DNA of 64,000 nucleotides, taken from Pontibacterium sinense (GTDB lineage Bacteria; Pseudomonadota; Gammaproteobacteria; Pseudomonadales; Balneatricaceae). Shown in pieces: positions 63,581-64,000 of this stretch. The notes beneath the pieces are model-generated. The model searched no databases, was not told the origin of the DNA, and saw only the letters and a list, made by a program, of their open reading frames with translations. Location: the NCBI RefSeq assembly GCF_015209595.1, contig NZ_JADEYS010000001.1, forward strand, positions 429,820 through 493,819, written 5' to 3'. The translations under genes and the position numbers were made by a program. Within the stretch, counting starts at the first letter, position 1; each line of letters starts with the position of its first letter.

Positions 63581-63769
63581 ATGTTAATTCTTACCCGCCG
63601 CGTAGGCGAAACTCTCATGGTTGGTGACGAAGTCACTGTCACAGTTCTTGGTGTTAAAGGAAACCAGGTCCGCATTGGTGTTAACGCACCCAAGGATGTA
63701 TCCGTTCATCGCGAAGAAATTTACCAGCGCATTCAGCGTGAAAAAGCCGATGAAGGAAATAAAGAGTAA
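63581..63769 (+). CDS. csrA: Carbon storage regulator CsrA (RsmA)
   Basis: A 62-residue dimeric RNA-binding regulator. It has [16 protein letters not shown] and the conserved R44 in [12 protein letters not shown], the RNA contact. It binds GGA motifs in mRNA leaders and governs motility, biofilm and carbon use. Ribosome site AAGGAG at 63566-63571. tRNA genes follow. Confidence 0.97.
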   Translation: MLILTRRVGETLMVGDEVTVTVLGVKGNQVRIGVNAPKDVSVHREEIYQRIQREKADEGNKE

Positions 63770-63830
63770 TTTTTTCAAATAAAAGCTTTCCTTTTTAAAA
63801 TCAATTCGATATAGTTCGCCGCGTTGTTTA

Positions 63831-63920
63831 GGTGAGCTGGCCGAGTGGCTGAAGGCGCGCCCCTGCTAAGGGCGTATAGGAGAAATTCTATCGAGGGTTC
63901 GAATCCCTCGCTCACCGCCA
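63831..63920 (+). tRNA. tRNA-Ser (anticodon GCU)
   Basis: A 90-nt class II tRNA with a long variable arm. The acceptor stem GGTGAGC pairs with GCTCACC, the anticodon loop reads CTGCTAA, the T-loop is GTTCGAATC, and CCA is encoded. It reads AGC/AGU codons. The typical position is after csrA. Confidence 0.95.
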
Positions 63921-63923
63921 TCA

Positions 63924-64000
63924 GCGCCCGTAGCTCAGCTGGATAGAGTACCTGGCTACGAACCAGGCGGTCAGAGGTTCGAATCCTCTCGGGCGCGCCA
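63924..64000 (+). tRNA. tRNA-Arg (anticodon ACG)
   Basis: A 77-nt tRNA ending with encoded CCA exactly at the window edge. The acceptor stem GCGCCCG pairs with CGGGCGC, and the anticodon loop is CTACGAA (ACG, edited to ICG for CGU/CGC/CGA). It lies three bases after tRNA-Ser, so the two are one transcript. Confidence 0.95.

Overview
The window is a dense, housekeeping-rich chromosomal segment of a gammaproteobacterium. The best fit is the Oceanospirillales/Pseudomonadales side (a marine Marinobacterium/Neptuniibacter-like lineage). This rests on protein resemblance and on gene order: frr-uppS-cdsA-rseP-bamA-skp-lpxD-fabZ-lpxA-lpxB-rnhB-dnaE-accA-tilS-pyrG-eno-ftsB-truD-surE-pcm-nlpD-rpoS-fdxA-mutS and recA-recX-alaS-lysC-csrA-tRNA-Ser run as in Pseudomonas, and a FabY-type ketoacyl synthase and a RegB/RegA (RoxS/RoxR) system are present. 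I see no prophage, transposase, plasmid or CRISPR sequence. Genus assignment is inference. Layout: (1) 1-4602, minus strand: a cut-off family-39 glycosyltransferase, a secreted GH9 hydrolase and epmB. (2) 4768-6384: efp and epmA, which with epmB complete the beta-lysylation of elongation factor P. (3) 6470-9523: a MalY/PatB-type C-S lyase divergent from leuA, which has a long leader holding a candidate Leu-rich leader peptide. (4) 9585-13501: a HolD-like psi subunit gene with rimI, then a CbiM-like membrane protein convergent with a redox two-component pair. (5) 13725-18569: prfC, a TatD nuclease, a small lipoprotein and fabY. (6) 18889-22140: an OmpA-like lipoprotein and the flagellar ring genes flgT and flgO-flgP, isolated from other flagellar genes. 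(7) 22206-26023: a DUF1244 protein, glnD and map, divergent from rpsB. (8) 26343-54000: about 28 kb of co-directional genes for translation (rpsB, tsf, frr), nucleotides (pyrH, pyrG), undecaprenyl phosphate and phospholipid precursors (uppS, cdsA), outer-membrane assembly (rseP, bamA, skp), lipid A (lpxD, lpxA, lpxB with fabZ), replication (rnhB, dnaE), fatty acids (accA), tRNA modification (tilS, truD), glycolysis (eno), division (ftsB) and stationary-phase functions (surE, pcm, nlpD, rpoS), with a DUF368/PopT gene inserted. (9) 54060-64000: fdxA and mutS on the minus strand, then pncC, recA (with a full LexA box), recX, alaS, lysC, csrA, tRNA-Ser(GCU) and tRNA-Arg(ACG). The most notable feature is an absence. 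Three MEP-pathway isoprenoid genes that normally sit in these clusters are missing from their usual slots: ispC between cdsA and rseP, and ispD-ispF between ftsB and truD. The junctions are tight and intact. This suggests either replacement of the MEP route (for example by mevalonate) or relocation of these genes. Other points of interest are the leuA leader, the CbiM-like protein that lacks the metal-binding N-terminus next to a redox regulator and an FNR-like box, and the csrA leader with five GGA motifs and two competing hairpins. I did not find a clearly undescribed multi-gene system; most of the window is conserved core genome.
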